Shown here one piece after another: positions 45,373 to 55,262 of a stretch of 64,000 nucleotides of DNA. The stretch lies in assembly GCF_047634355.1 (NCBI RefSeq), contig NZ_JBLIAL010000011.1, one strand, 5' to 3'. This DNA comes from Porticoccus sp002341315. Its GTDB lineage: Bacteria; Pseudomonadota; Gammaproteobacteria; Pseudomonadales; Porticoccaceae. Under the pieces are notes generated by a model. The model was not told where the DNA came from. It did not search any database and saw nothing but the letters and a program-made list of their open reading frames with translations. The translations under genes were made by a program, and so were the position numbers. Position 1 is the stretch's first letter; every line of letters starts with the position of its first letter.

Positions 45373-46620
45373 ATGAGCAATAGCCAATCACAGGGATATG
45401 TCACCAGCATGGGCCACACCAAACGATCTTTTGACAAACTTATGCCCCTCGCTGCACTCATTTTTTCAGTGCTCACCGGTCTTGCACTGGGGCTTACCCA
45501 TAGCCAGCAAATGAATGCATTGACATCAGAACAGGAAAGTCACCTGGGCAATATACTGGCCGGACAACTCGCAAAAGTAATCCGGGAGCCACTGATCCAT
45601 CGGGACAGCCTGAGCCTGCAAGTGGAACTGGACGACATGCTCGACATTACTGGCGTAAGTCAGACCGCAGTGTACGACATTGAAAACCAGCTGATTGCCA
45701 GAGCTGGCGACAATGACCGACGCTCAATGGACATCAGCCGCTATCGAAGCCCCGTCAGCGTTGATGACAACACTATCGGATTTGTGTCTGTCATTCTGCA
45801 GCCCGATTATTATGCAGCACAGACAACCACTGCTACACGAATATTACTGTTGCTGTGGATTTTACTGGCCGCCGTCCTGATTTTTGTCGCTTTCCGGTTT
45901 GGCAACAGCCTCTCACGCAGATTAACGACATTACTTGAACAACTACCGGGCAGCGAAACCGGTAAAGGGGACGAACTGGCCCAGCTTGAATACCGAATAG
46001 AACCCCTTCTGCGTAAACCTGGTACCACATCGCACCCACTATTCGGTCAATCGGTGGCAACCCTTGCGATCGCCTGCCGCAACCTCCCCCGCCTGGAAGC
46101 ACTACTCAACCAGGAACATTTTAAAGCACTGATGGTGAAGCTGGACCAGCTGGTCGGAGGTGCAGAACGCCTCTATGGGGCAACGCGTTTGCCGGGCAGC
46201 GACTACCATGTTTACCTGGAGTTTGCCGAGGGTGACAACGACCAGCTGTCCCGTGCAATACATTGCGCTGCTGCACTGCTCCGCCTCAGTTCGCAGTTAC
46301 TGGACAAACAGGGCGTCACTGTTGAGCTGACTGCCGCAGTTTCCCCAGGACTGCAACTGGCTTCACCTTCAATTCTGTTGAGCGAGCGCGAACTCGGCAA
46401 GCGGCTTGCCGAAATGCAGAGCCTGCTGAATAAAGGTGCAGCGGGCGAAATTCTGCTGGCTGACCACACCGATCTTCAACTGGCCGAGCTGGATGCTATC
46501 GATCTCTCACCGCTGGCCGAAGGGAGCGCGGTATACCGGATTAATCATTTGGGTGAACACAGTGAGGCTCGCCTCAAGCGGCAACTGGCGATATTGGGGG
46601 AACAACTCGATCCCCTCTAA
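45373..46620 (+). CDS. AhpA/YtjB-family membrane protein
   Basis: 415 residues; two membrane helices (LAALIFSVLTGLALGL region and ILLLLWILLAAVLIFVAF) flank a periplasmic part of about 110 residues, followed by a C-terminal cytoplasmic region without a recognised catalytic domain. Divergent pairing with serB is conserved in E. coli (ytjB) and Pseudomonas. Exact role unknown. Confidence 0.8.
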   Translation: MSNSQSQGYVTSMGHTKRSFDKLMPLAALIFSVLTGLALGLTHSQQMNALTSEQESHLGNILAGQLAKVIREPLIHRDSLSLQVELDDMLDITGVSQTAVYDIENQLIARAGDNDRRSMDISRYRSPVSVDDNTIGFVSVILQPDYYAAQTTTATRILLLLWILLAAVLIFVAFRFGNSLSRRLTTLLEQLPGSETGKGDELAQLEYRIEPLLRKPGTTSHPLFGQSVATLAIACRNLPRLEALLNQEHFKALMVKLDQLVGGAERLYGATRLPGSDYHVYLEFAEGDNDQLSRAIHCAAALLRLSSQLLDKQGVTVELTAAVSPGLQLASPSILLSERELGKRLAEMQSLLNKGAAGEILLADHTDLQLAELDAIDLSPLAEGSAVYRINHLGEHSEARLKRQLAILGEQLDPL

Positions 46621-46930
46621 ACATATTCGGGCTGCTTCACTTGAGGTGTGTAACGATAAAAAATTCTGCCAGGCAACACCCCGCTCTACTGACTGGGTAA
46701 CTGAAATATAAGTGATCCATAGAGCCTTTGTAGGGAGTATTAACGGGTTGATAAAAATTCTGGGGAATAAAACATTGCTGTCTGCGCGGATATCACCAGA
46801 AAAACCACCCGTTTCCATTGGCAGGTTTTCCCCCGGCTGTCATATTTCCCAATCAGAATATAGCCACTTATTCAGGAACCGGACAGCCGGGCAACCGGCT
46901 GATACCGGAGCAGCAATCAAGGATCGCCGC
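46621..46930. other. 310-base gap with one stable hairpin
   Basis: No convincing gene. AGCCGG/CCGGCT (46885-46890 with 46895-46900) closes a GCAA tetraloop about 30 bases before the adaptor gene; it could be a leader hairpin or a weak terminator of the upstream gene. An in-frame ATG at 46712 would lengthen the adaptor by 73 residues without a signal peptide and is not favoured. Confidence 0.5.
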
Positions 46931-48016
46931 ATGCGCTTCAAGGCAATTGTTCTTGCCCTTTCCCTATACAGCTTGCCACTCGGCATTTTCGCTGCCCCGG
47001 CAGTGGTTCCCGTGTTCGTCAAGACCGCGGCCACCGAGCCACTCTCCGAAAAAATAGAAGCCATCGGTACCCTGAAAGCCAATGAGGCGGTCACGCTCTC
47101 CACCACTGTCACAGAAACAATCACGGCGATTCACTTTGACGATGGCCAGCGGGTCAGTAAGGGCGATGTGCTGGTGGAGATGGCCAGCGCCGAAGAGCAT
47201 GCAGAGCTTGAGGAGGCGCTTTCAACCGTCAAGGAAGCCAGGCGGCAATACCAGCGCATTCAATCCCTGGTCAATGCGAAACTGTCCACGGAATCACTGC
47301 TGGATGAGAGGCAAGTGGCCTTTGAAGCGGCCAAAGCAAAGCTCAATGCTACCCGATCGCGACTGGCGGACCGCCTGGTATTGGCCCCTTTTGATGGCGT
47401 CGTCGGATTGAGACAGATCAGTGTCGGCCAGCTGGTTACGCCGGGGGACAGCATTACCACGCTGGACGACGACAGCGTTATGAAGCTCGACATGTCCGTG
47501 CCAGCCATCTTCCTCAGCAGCCTTCGTTCCGGCATGAAAATCACAGCAAAAGCACCGGAGCTGGACAACCAACAGGTTGAAGGCGAAGTGGCCAGTATCG
47601 ACTCAAGGGTCGATCCCGTTACCCGGGCAGTGATGGTCAGAGCACTGCTGCCCAACGAACAGCGCAGGCTGAAACCCGGCATGCTGGTCACCGTGGTATT
47701 ACAAAAACCGCCACAGGAGCGGCTCATGATTCCCGAAGAGTCTCTGATCCAGGAGGGATTCAACCAGTTTGCCTTTGTGGTTGATACCACAACCGAACCC
47801 GCCCGGGTGGTGAAACGCAAACTGGTCACCGGGCCCCGCCTACCGGGAGCTATCGCAGTCATCTCGGGAATTGAGGCCGGAGAACTGGTGGTTACGCACG
47901 GCACCATGCGCCTCAATGACGGCACAGCAGTCCATATCGCCGCCGAACAGAAAGGGAATGAATCCCTGGGCGAGTTGCTCCGGCAGCAGAACTCGCCCTC
48001 AGAAAAGGCGGACTGA
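46931..48016 (+). CDS. RND efflux periplasmic adaptor subunit
   Basis: 361 residues from MRFKAIVLALSLYS, with AAGGA about 8 bases upstream and a signal peptide ending near IFAAPA. MFP/HlyD-family pattern: GTLKANEAVTLST, IHFDDGQRVSKGDVLVEM, coiled-coil hairpin (about 90-150), APFDGVVGLRQISVGQLVTPGD and PEESLIQEG. Forms a tripartite pump with the next gene and an unlinked outer membrane channel; substrate unknown. Confidence 0.9.
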   Translation: MRFKAIVLALSLYSLPLGIFAAPAVVPVFVKTAATEPLSEKIEAIGTLKANEAVTLSTTVTETITAIHFDDGQRVSKGDVLVEMASAEEHAELEEALSTVKEARRQYQRIQSLVNAKLSTESLLDERQVAFEAAKAKLNATRSRLADRLVLAPFDGVVGLRQISVGQLVTPGDSITTLDDDSVMKLDMSVPAIFLSSLRSGMKITAKAPELDNQQVEGEVASIDSRVDPVTRAVMVRALLPNEQRRLKPGMLVTVVLQKPPQERLMIPEESLIQEGFNQFAFVVDTTTEPARVVKRKLVTGPRLPGAIAVISGIEAGELVVTHGTMRLNDGTAVHIAAEQKGNESLGELLRQQNSPSEKAD

Positions 48017-48021
48017 GCATC

Positions 48022-51000
48022 GTGTTTCTCTCCGATATCAGTATCAGGCGTCCGGTTTTTGCCTCTGTCATTTCGCTGCTGCTGGTGGCTTTCGGCACGA
48101 TCGCCTTCGAGCGCCTGCCACTGCGAGAGTATCCCGATATCGATTCACCGATTGTCTCCATCCAGACCAAATACCCCGGCGCCGCCGCCAGCGTAGTGGA
48201 AACCCGCATCACGCAACTGATTGAAGACCGGATCTCCGGCCTGGAAGGCATTAAGTTTATCGAGTCCAACAGCTCAGACGGCGAATCGAGAATCAATATT
48301 GAATTCAATCTCTCCCGCGACATTGATGCGGCCGCCAATGATGTGCGCGATCGGGTTTCACGTATTCTCGAGGACCTCCCCGAGGAGGCCGACCTTCCCG
48401 ATGTGGAGAAAATCGACTCCAACGAAGACGTCATCATGTGGCTCAACCTCACCAGTGATCGTCTCTCCATACCGGAACTGACCGATTATGCCGAGCGCTA
48501 CCTGACAGATCGTTTCTCAGTACTCGATGGTGTGGCACTGGTAAGAGTCGGCGGGGGTCAGAGTTTCGCCATGCGTATCTGGCTGGACCGCATCAAGCTG
48601 GCCGCTCACAACCTGACCTCAGCAGATGTGGAGTCAGCACTGCGGTCTGAAAATGTGGAACTCCCGGCAGGCAAAATCGAATCGGTGGATCAGGAGTTCA
48701 CCGTTCGCGTGGAGCGGGTATTCAGGACGGCTGAGGATTTCAGTCAACTGGTGCTGCAGCGCGGGGAAAACGGCCATCTGGTGCGACTCCATGATGTGGG
48801 TACCGTGGAGCGGGGCACCGAGGAATACCGCACCCTGTTTCGGGGCAATGGTGAAACCATGGTCGGGCTGGGCATTACCAAACAATCCACTGCCAACACC
48901 ATGGAAGTTTCCCGTGCCGCAAAGGCCGAGGCCGAACGACTCAACAAAACACTGCCCGAGGGCATGTCGATTCAGCAGAGTTATGACACCTCGGTGTTTA
49001 TTGAAAAGGCCATCAACGAAGTTTACAAGACACTGGCTATCGCCATTGCGCTGGTGATTTTCATCATCTATCTGTTTCTCGGCAGCGCCCGTGCCATGCT
49101 GGTTCCGGCAGTAACGGTGCCTGTCTCGCTGATTGCAACTTTTATTGTCTTGATGACCATGGGCTTTACCGTCAACCTGCTGACACTGCTTGCCATGGTG
49201 CTGGCCATCGGGCTGGTGGTGGATGATGCCATTGTCGTGCTAGAGAACATCCATCGGCGAATGGAGGAATACGGCGAGTCTGCTATCGTCGCCGCTTATC
49301 GGGGAACACGCCAGGTGGGTTTTGCGGTGATTGCAACGACGCTGGTACTCATCGCGGTATTTGCCCCGATCGCGATTCTAGAAGGCGACATGGGTCGATT
49401 ATTCTCCGAGTTTGCCCTGACCATGAGCGCTGCAGTGGGTTTTTCAAGTCTGGTGGCACTGACTCTCTCGCCGGTTCTGGCGTCACTGGTGCTGAAGCCT
49501 ACGGGAAAACCCACATTGCTGGTTCGGAAGGTCGACAGTTTTTTTAACCGGTTAAAAACTCGCTATGGATATTTGGTGGATGCGGCCATCGAAAAGCCCT
49601 ATCTGGTGATCGCAATCTTTGTCGCCATCATTGGGCTCTGTGTCCTGCTGGTTAACCAGATCCCCAATGAATATGCCCCCAAGGAAGACCGCGGTGCCTT
49701 TTTTATCATGGTCAAAGGGCCTGAAGGTGCCAGCTACGCCTATACCAAAGCGTACATGGAAGAGATCGAACGTCGACTGATGCCCCTGGCGGAAACGGGT
49801 GAGGCTGAACGGATCCTGATTCGCGCTCCCCGGGATGCCTTCAATACCGGGATGGTCATAGTCGTGCTGGGTGACTGGGATAGCCGGCGCTCTGCCTGGG
49901 ATATTATGGCGGAAATTCGTCTGCAAACAGCTGATCTGGCGGGGGTGACCATTCATCCGATCATGCGGCAGGGAATCGGCAGTCGAACCGCAAAACCACT
50001 GCAGTTTGTGCTCGCCGGAGGCACCTATCAGGAGCTCGCTGCCTGGCGGGATATCCTGTTTGCCGAGCTGCAGAAAGATAATCCCGGCTTCACCGATATT
50101 GATAGCGACTACAAGGAGACCAGCCCGCAGGTTCAGGTATTAATTGATTATGACCGGGCTGCAGAGTTGGGGGTATCGGTACAAAGTATCGGTCGCACAC
50201 TGGAAAGCATGCTGGCTTCGCGGCGGATCACCACCTATATCGATACAGGTGAAGAGTACGACGTGATGATTGAGGGCAAGCGCGACCAACAGAACAGTCC
50301 GGGAGATCTCACCAATTTTTACGTTCGCTCCGACCGCTCGGAACAGCTGATTCCCCTGTCCAATCTGGTGTCATTGAGAGAATTTGCCGATTCCAAAACC
50401 CTCAATCGCTACAATCGCAATCGCGCTATTACCATTGAGGCCAACCTTGAAGACCAGCTTCCGCTGGGCGAGGGCCTGCGGTATCTGGAGAAGCTGGTTG
50501 ACGAGCTCTTACCGGAATACGCCATCGTGGATTACAAAGGCCGCTCTCTGGATTACAAAGCCTCCGGCAGTGCCACCTATTTCACCTTCGTACTCGGGGT
50601 TATCGTGATGTTTCTGGTGCTGGCGGCCCAGTTCGAGAGCTACGTCAATCCCTTCATTATTGTGCTGACCGTGCCAATGGCCATCGCCGGCGGACTGCTC
50701 GGGCTGTGGGTCACCGGCAATACACTCAATCTCTACAGCCAGATTGGACTGATTATGCTGGTGGGGCTGGCGGCAAAAAACGGCATCCTGATCGTAGAGT
50801 TTGCCAATCAGGCAAGGGATAGAGGGGCTTCGGTAAAAGCCGCCATTACTGAAGCAGCACGCGTTCGTTTGCGGCCAATCCTGATGACCAGTATTACCAC
50901 TGTTGCCGGTTCAGTGCCCCTGATCCTGTCCTTTGGCGCCGGCGCTGAAACCCGGCAAGTTCTGGGGATTACCCTTTTCTGTGGCGTGGCATTTGCCACC

Positions 51001-51117
51001 GTCTTCACACTGTTTGTGCTGCCGGTCGCCTACAACTTGCTGGGTGGGTTTTCCCGAGGGCCGGGTTTTGTGTCCCAGAAACTGGATCGTGAGCTGGACA
51101 AAAATTCTCAACACTGA
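48022..51117 (+). CDS. RND multidrug efflux permease (HAE1 family)
   Basis: 1031 residues from a GTG start (MFLSDISIRRPVFASVISLL). Twelve-helix RND pump: helix 4 carries GLVVDDAIVVLENIH with the proton-relay Asp pair, and both docking/pore halves are complete. The gene begins 5 bases after the adaptor stop, so they are an operon. HAE1-like pumps export hydrophobic and amphiphilic compounds. No local repressor gene is adjacent. Confidence 0.94.
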   Translation: MFLSDISIRRPVFASVISLLLVAFGTIAFERLPLREYPDIDSPIVSIQTKYPGAAASVVETRITQLIEDRISGLEGIKFIESNSSDGESRINIEFNLSRDIDAAANDVRDRVSRILEDLPEEADLPDVEKIDSNEDVIMWLNLTSDRLSIPELTDYAERYLTDRFSVLDGVALVRVGGGQSFAMRIWLDRIKLAAHNLTSADVESALRSENVELPAGKIESVDQEFTVRVERVFRTAEDFSQLVLQRGENGHLVRLHDVGTVERGTEEYRTLFRGNGETMVGLGITKQSTANTMEVSRAAKAEAERLNKTLPEGMSIQQSYDTSVFIEKAINEVYKTLAIAIALVIFIIYLFLGSARAMLVPAVTVPVSLIATFIVLMTMGFTVNLLTLLAMVLAIGLVVDDAIVVLENIHRRMEEYGESAIVAAYRGTRQVGFAVIATTLVLIAVFAPIAILEGDMGRLFSEFALTMSAAVGFSSLVALTLSPVLASLVLKPTGKPTLLVRKVDSFFNRLKTRYGYLVDAAIEKPYLVIAIFVAIIGLCVLLVNQIPNEYAPKEDRGAFFIMVKGPEGASYAYTKAYMEEIERRLMPLAETGEAERILIRAPRDAFNTGMVIVVLGDWDSRRSAWDIMAEIRLQTADLAGVTIHPIMRQGIGSRTAKPLQFVLAGGTYQELAAWRDILFAELQKDNPGFTDIDSDYKETSPQVQVLIDYDRAAELGVSVQSIGRTLESMLASRRITTYIDTGEEYDVMIEGKRDQQNSPGDLTNFYVRSDRSEQLIPLSNLVSLREFADSKTLNRYNRNRAITIEANLEDQLPLGEGLRYLEKLVDELLPEYAIVDYKGRSLDYKASGSATYFTFVLGVIVMFLVLAAQFESYVNPFIIVLTVPMAIAGGLLGLWVTGNTLNLYSQIGLIMLVGLAAKNGILIVEFANQARDRGASVKAAITEAARVRLRPILMTSITTVAGSVPLILSFGAGAETRQVLGITLFCGVAFATVFTLFVLPVAYNLLGGFSRGPGFVSQKLDRELDKNSQH

Positions 51118-51207
51118 TGTCGTTACAGATGCGTCATGTCACCTGATGGCCTGACGACAATAATTCATTCACGTCATACTTGAAAAAATTCCGCGTGACC
51201 TATCAGA

Positions 51208-51633
51208 CTATCTCGACCTTGCCGCATTGGCGACATCACTGAAAACAATTGTTTTTCCCACCGGAGCCAGGGCAATGCCAGCCAGTTTCAAGTGCTGAAT
51301 CCCGAATGGAATGCCGATGATGGTGAGAAATAGCGCCAACGCCACCATGATATGGGCAACCGCCAACCAGAATCCCGCCAACAGAAACCAGATCACATTA
51401 CCGAACAGGCCCAGCAAACCTGTGCCAATATCTTCCCGTTGCCGGAGCTCGCTGCGACTGATCGCCTCACGGCCAAAGGGCCACATCGTAAATTGGCCAA
51501 TCACCAGACAGGATCTACCCCAGGGAATCCCGATAATCGTGATAAAGGCAATCAGGCCAAAAAACCACCAGGCAAGCCCCATCACCAGACCACCGAGTAC
51601 AAGCCACAGAATATTTCCGATTGTCCGGATCAT
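51208..51633 (-). CDS. yccF: YccF-family inner membrane protein
   Basis: 141 residues with two repeats of a DUF307 unit: GNILWLVLGGLVMGL..IIGIPWGRSCLVIGQFTMWPFGR and GNVIWFLLAGFWLAV..IIGIPFGIQHLKLAGIALAPVG. Four membrane segments. Function unknown. It follows mutL by 3 bases. Confidence 0.88.
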   Translation of the reverse strand: MIRTIGNILWLVLGGLVMGLAWWFFGLIAFITIIGIPWGRSCLVIGQFTMWPFGREAISRSELRQREDIGTGLLGLFGNVIWFLLAGFWLAVAHIMVALALFLTIIGIPFGIQHLKLAGIALAPVGKTIVFSDVANAARSR

Positions 51634-51636
51634 AGG

Positions 51637-53439
51637 CTAACGCCCCCTTAAAAAAAGTCGATCCAGCGCATCCAGTGACATCTGTGTCCAGGTGGGTCGG
51701 CCATGGTTACACTGACCACTGCGTTCTGTGGCTTCCATATCGCGCAACAGGGCATTCATTTCGGGAATACTCAGCTTGCGGTTGGCCCGTACGGAGGAAT
51801 GGCAGGCCATCGTCGACATAATTTCATCCAGATGCTGTCGAATACGATCACTACTACCGTGCTTCAGGAGATCAGATAGCACGTCCCTCACCAGCGGCTC
51901 GACATCGGCATCTCGGAGCATGGCGGGCACCCGCCGCACGATCAGGCTTTCCGGACCGGCTCTCTGCAGTAAAAAACCCAGATTTTCAAACAGCGCCGAG
52001 TGCTCATCGGCCCCGTCGGCCTCTGACTGGCTTACCGCCAGGGTAATCGGCACCAACAAAGGCTGGGAGACAAGCGCCTGAGCGTCAAAGGCCTGCTTCA
52101 TGCGCTCATAGGTAATTCGCTCATGGGCCGCATGCATATCGACCAGTACCAGCCCCTCTGCATTCTCGGCCAGAATATAAATACCTTTCAGTTGGGCGAT
52201 GGCGTAACCCAGTGGGGGGGAGAAACCTTCTGATGTTGATTCAGGATACAGCCGCTTGTCCTGCGCCTGCCACCCATCCCCGGGAGCGTAAGTGGTCATG
52301 GGCTCCGCCACGTCACTGACTTCGAACGATTGCTGTGCCGACAAGCCCATTGCCGATTGTTCAACCGGTGTGCGCCAATGGGGCTCACCGGGCGCTTGCT
52401 CAGCTATGGCAACCTGTGCAGCCGGAGTATCACCGGGCCGGATATCCGCGATCGCACGGTGCAGGCTGCGAAACAGGAAATCGTGTACTGTCCGACTGTC
52501 GCGAAAACGCACCTCGTGCTTGGTGGGGTGCACATTGACATCAATCTCTGCGGGATTCACCTCCAGATAGAGGACAAACGCCGGGTGGCGTCCCTGGTAC
52601 ATCACATCCCGATAGGCCTGACGCACCGCATGGGTGACCAGCTTATCGCGGATACTGCGACCATTGACGTAGAAGTACTGCAGATCCCCCTGACTACGGG
52701 AAAACGTTGGCAACCCAACCCAACCCCAGAGCCGCAAACCGGCGGCCTCGAGGTCAAGATAGAGTGCATTTTCCATAAACACCGGGCCACAAATAGCGGC
52801 CACCCGTCGTTCTTGTTCTGCCTGAGTGGTAGTGGCGCGAAAATGGTGTACGGCCTTGCCGTTATTGTGCAGGGTAAAATCGATCTCGAAATGACTCAGG
52901 GCCAGCTTGCGGAGGACTTCGTCGATCCGCTTGTACTCGGTGGCCTCGGTCCGCAGAAACTTGCGCCGGGCCGGTGTATTAAAAAACAGATCGCGCACCT
53001 CAACTGTGGTGCCCCGTGGATGGGCGACCGGGGCCAGATTCACAGCCATATCACGACCTTCGGCCTCGGCTTTCCAGCCCGGGCCGCTATCTTGGTCATT
53101 GGTGGCAATCGCCAACCGTGACACAGAGGAAATACTGGCCAAAGCCTCACCGCGAAACCCCAGAGTCCCAACCGACTCAAGATCATCAAGCTGTTCAATT
53201 TTACTGGTGGCGTGTCGGCTGAGTGCCAATGGCAAGTCATCTGATGCAATCCCGGAACCGTTATCACGCACTTTCATCAGTTTGATACCGCCCCGTTCCA
53301 CGTCGATGTCAATACGACTGGCACCGCTGTCGATACTGTTTTCCAGTAACTCCTTGATCACAGAGGCCGGGCGTTCAACCACTTCTCCAGCAGCGATCTG
53401 ATTGGCTAGCCGGGGACTGAGCAAATGTATTTTGGGCAT
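51637..53439 (-). CDS. mutL: DNA mismatch repair protein MutL
   Basis: 600 residues from MPKIHLLSPRLANQIAAGE. GHKL ATPase: LLENSIDSGA, VRDNGSGI and GFRGEALASI. The C-terminal domain contains DMHAAHERITYE near 431-442, the MutL endonuclease motif (D-x-H-A-x2-E-x4-E), so it probably nicks DNA itself, as in organisms without MutH. It follows amiB by 10 bases; miaA, its usual downstream partner, is about 12.5 kb away. Confidence 0.97.
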   Translation of the reverse strand: MPKIHLLSPRLANQIAAGEVVERPASVIKELLENSIDSGASRIDIDVERGGIKLMKVRDNGSGIASDDLPLALSRHATSKIEQLDDLESVGTLGFRGEALASISSVSRLAIATNDQDSGPGWKAEAEGRDMAVNLAPVAHPRGTTVEVRDLFFNTPARRKFLRTEATEYKRIDEVLRKLALSHFEIDFTLHNNGKAVHHFRATTTQAEQERRVAAICGPVFMENALYLDLEAAGLRLWGWVGLPTFSRSQGDLQYFYVNGRSIRDKLVTHAVRQAYRDVMYQGRHPAFVLYLEVNPAEIDVNVHPTKHEVRFRDSRTVHDFLFRSLHRAIADIRPGDTPAAQVAIAEQAPGEPHWRTPVEQSAMGLSAQQSFEVSDVAEPMTTYAPGDGWQAQDKRLYPESTSEGFSPPLGYAIAQLKGIYILAENAEGLVLVDMHAAHERITYERMKQAFDAQALVSQPLLVPITLAVSQSEADGADEHSALFENLGFLLQRAGPESLIVRRVPAMLRDADVEPLVRDVLSDLLKHGSSDRIRQHLDEIMSTMACHSSVRANRKLSIPEMNALLRDMEATERSGQCNHGRPTWTQMSLDALDRLFLRGR

Positions 53440-53449
53440 GAAACAATTC

Positions 53450-54778
53450 TTATGAAGAGGGAATTTTAAGCTGCTGACCAATGTTGATACGGGTATTGGT
53501 AAGTCCGTTATGCCTGAGCAATGCATCGACGGAAATATTGTACTTCAGGGCGATATCGGAGAGCGTATCACCCCTCGCGATCACATGGACATTTTCGCCC
53601 ATCGACTTTCTCGCGGCCAACAGCGTCCCTGAGGGCGGCGCCTTGCTGAAATGCTGGTGAATTCCGTTATATATTGATCTGGCTATTTTCTGCTGGTAGT
53701 CGCGGGTACCCAGTAAGCGCGCCTCATGAGGGTTGGAAATAAATCCGGTCTCCACCAGAATGGAAGGAATATCGGGCGATTTAAGCACCATGAAGCCCGC
53801 CTGTTCCACACGCTTTTTATGAAGCCGGGCAACACCCCCCATGTATTTCAGCACCTCCGACCCGGCATCCAGACTGCTGCTGAGGGTCGCGGTCATGGAC
53901 AGATCGAGCAATACGCTGGCGAGCATATGATCCTTGTCGTCGAGGCTGACCGAACCGGCACCACCGATTAAATCCGCACGATTTTCCTTACTGGCCAGAT
54001 AGCGGGCCGTTTCACTGGTAGCACCCCGACGGGACAGGGCAAATACGGAGGCACCATTGGCCGAAGGTTTGGTGAAAGCATCGGCGTGGACCGAAATAAA
54101 CATGTCCGCTCGATGTTCGTGGGCAATGCGCGTCCGATCCCTTAGTGCAATATAGTAATCACCATCCCTGACCAGCCGGGCCTTGAAACCCGGCGTCTGA
54201 TCAAACAACCTTTTCAGCTCGCGGCTGATCGACATCACCACTTCTTTTTCACGAATGCCGTTGGGGCCCAGAGCCCCAGGGTCTTCACCACCGTGACCTG
54301 CATCAATCGATATGATCACATCCCGCTGCCCCAGGGGCGGCGGCTTAACTGATTCCTCTGCGGTACTGCGGGCCTCGTCCATTACACGATCGTAGAGATC
54401 CAGGACCAACCGGTGCCCATATTGCTCATTCTTCACCAGGGTGAAACTGCGCGGCCTCACCGGAGCACTGAGGTCCAGCACAATTCGCAGATGATGCCCT
54501 TCATGCACACCACTGCGAATGCCGGTAATCGGTGAAGTAGAGAAATCCAGTCCGGTAAACGCTGTTTTCAGAGTAGTCCGGTCAATATCAACCACCAGCC
54601 TGCGGGGGTTATCAAGATCAAAAACGGTATGGTTCACCGGCCCGCTGACATCAAAAACCAATCGCGTGTGATCTGGCGCGCGCCACAGCCTAACACCCTC
54701 CACTGTGGCGGCAGCCAGGGGCTGACAGACACCAACCAGCAGGAGCAGAACAGATGCAATAATTCGCGCTTTTAACAA
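53450..54778 (-). CDS. amiB: N-acetylmuramoyl-L-alanine amidase AmiB
   Basis: 442 residues from a TTG start (LLKARIIASVLLLLVGV) that gives a clean signal peptide and is preceded by TTGAGGG; an ATG at 54847 would add 23 residues inside tsaE. Domains: AMIN (about 30-130), Amidase_3 with zinc ligands in SIDAGHGGEDPGA and SVHADAF, and C-terminal LysM (HVIARGDTLSDIALKYNI). It cleaves septal peptidoglycan. Same order as E. coli: tsaE-amiB-mutL. Confidence 0.92.
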   Translation of the reverse strand: MLKARIIASVLLLLVGVCQPLAAATVEGVRLWRAPDHTRLVFDVSGPVNHTVFDLDNPRRLVVDIDRTTLKTAFTGLDFSTSPITGIRSGVHEGHHLRIVLDLSAPVRPRSFTLVKNEQYGHRLVLDLYDRVMDEARSTAEESVKPPPLGQRDVIISIDAGHGGEDPGALGPNGIREKEVVMSISRELKRLFDQTPGFKARLVRDGDYYIALRDRTRIAHEHRADMFISVHADAFTKPSANGASVFALSRRGATSETARYLASKENRADLIGGAGSVSLDDKDHMLASVLLDLSMTATLSSSLDAGSEVLKYMGGVARLHKKRVEQAGFMVLKSPDIPSILVETGFISNPHEARLLGTRDYQQKIARSIYNGIHQHFSKAPPSGTLLAARKSMGENVHVIARGDTLSDIALKYNISVDALLRHNGLTNTRINIGQQLKIPSS

Positions 54779-54788
54779 AATGCTGCCC

Positions 54789-55262
54789 TCAACCCGGTTC
54801 CGACAGGGAAGCCAGAATAGCCTCCCCTTTCGGGGTATGACCGGCAATACTCAGACGACGGCCATCTTCAACGGCTGTTATCGTGATCTGCAGATCCGGT
54901 AATGGCAACATGCCTGCACCGCGTTCTGGCCATTCCACAAGACAACAGCCGCCTTGCGACAGATAATCTCGAATACCGATAAGTTCCAATTCCTCGGGAT
55001 CCCCCAGCCGATATAAATCAAAATGGTAAACCAATCCATCACCACCGAACTGATAGGGCTCTACCAGTGTATAAGTTGGACTTTTTACCGGCCCCTTGTG
55101 ACCAAACGCACCAAGAATCCCGCGACACAGGGTGGTCTTGCCCGCGCCCAGATCCCCCGTCAGAAAAATCAGTATCGGTGCGGTTATTGATTTACCAAGC
55201 TGGCGCCCGAACTCCACCATTGCCTGCTCACCGGAGAGCACCTTGACCATTGCCTGACTCAT
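54789..55262 (-). CDS. tsaE: tRNA threonylcarbamoyladenosine biosynthesis protein TsaE
   Basis: 157 residues; P-loop TGDLGAGKTTLCRGIL, and family features KSPTYTLVEPYQ and YHFDLYRLGDPEELE. An ATPase needed with TsaB and TsaD for t6A37. Starts inside the end of nnrD (4-base overlap). Confidence 0.96.
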   Translation of the reverse strand: MSQAMVKVLSGEQAMVEFGRQLGKSITAPILIFLTGDLGAGKTTLCRGILGAFGHKGPVKSPTYTLVEPYQFGGDGLVYHFDLYRLGDPEELELIGIRDYLSQGGCCLVEWPERGAGMLPLPDLQITITAVEDGRRLSIAGHTPKGEAILASLSEPG

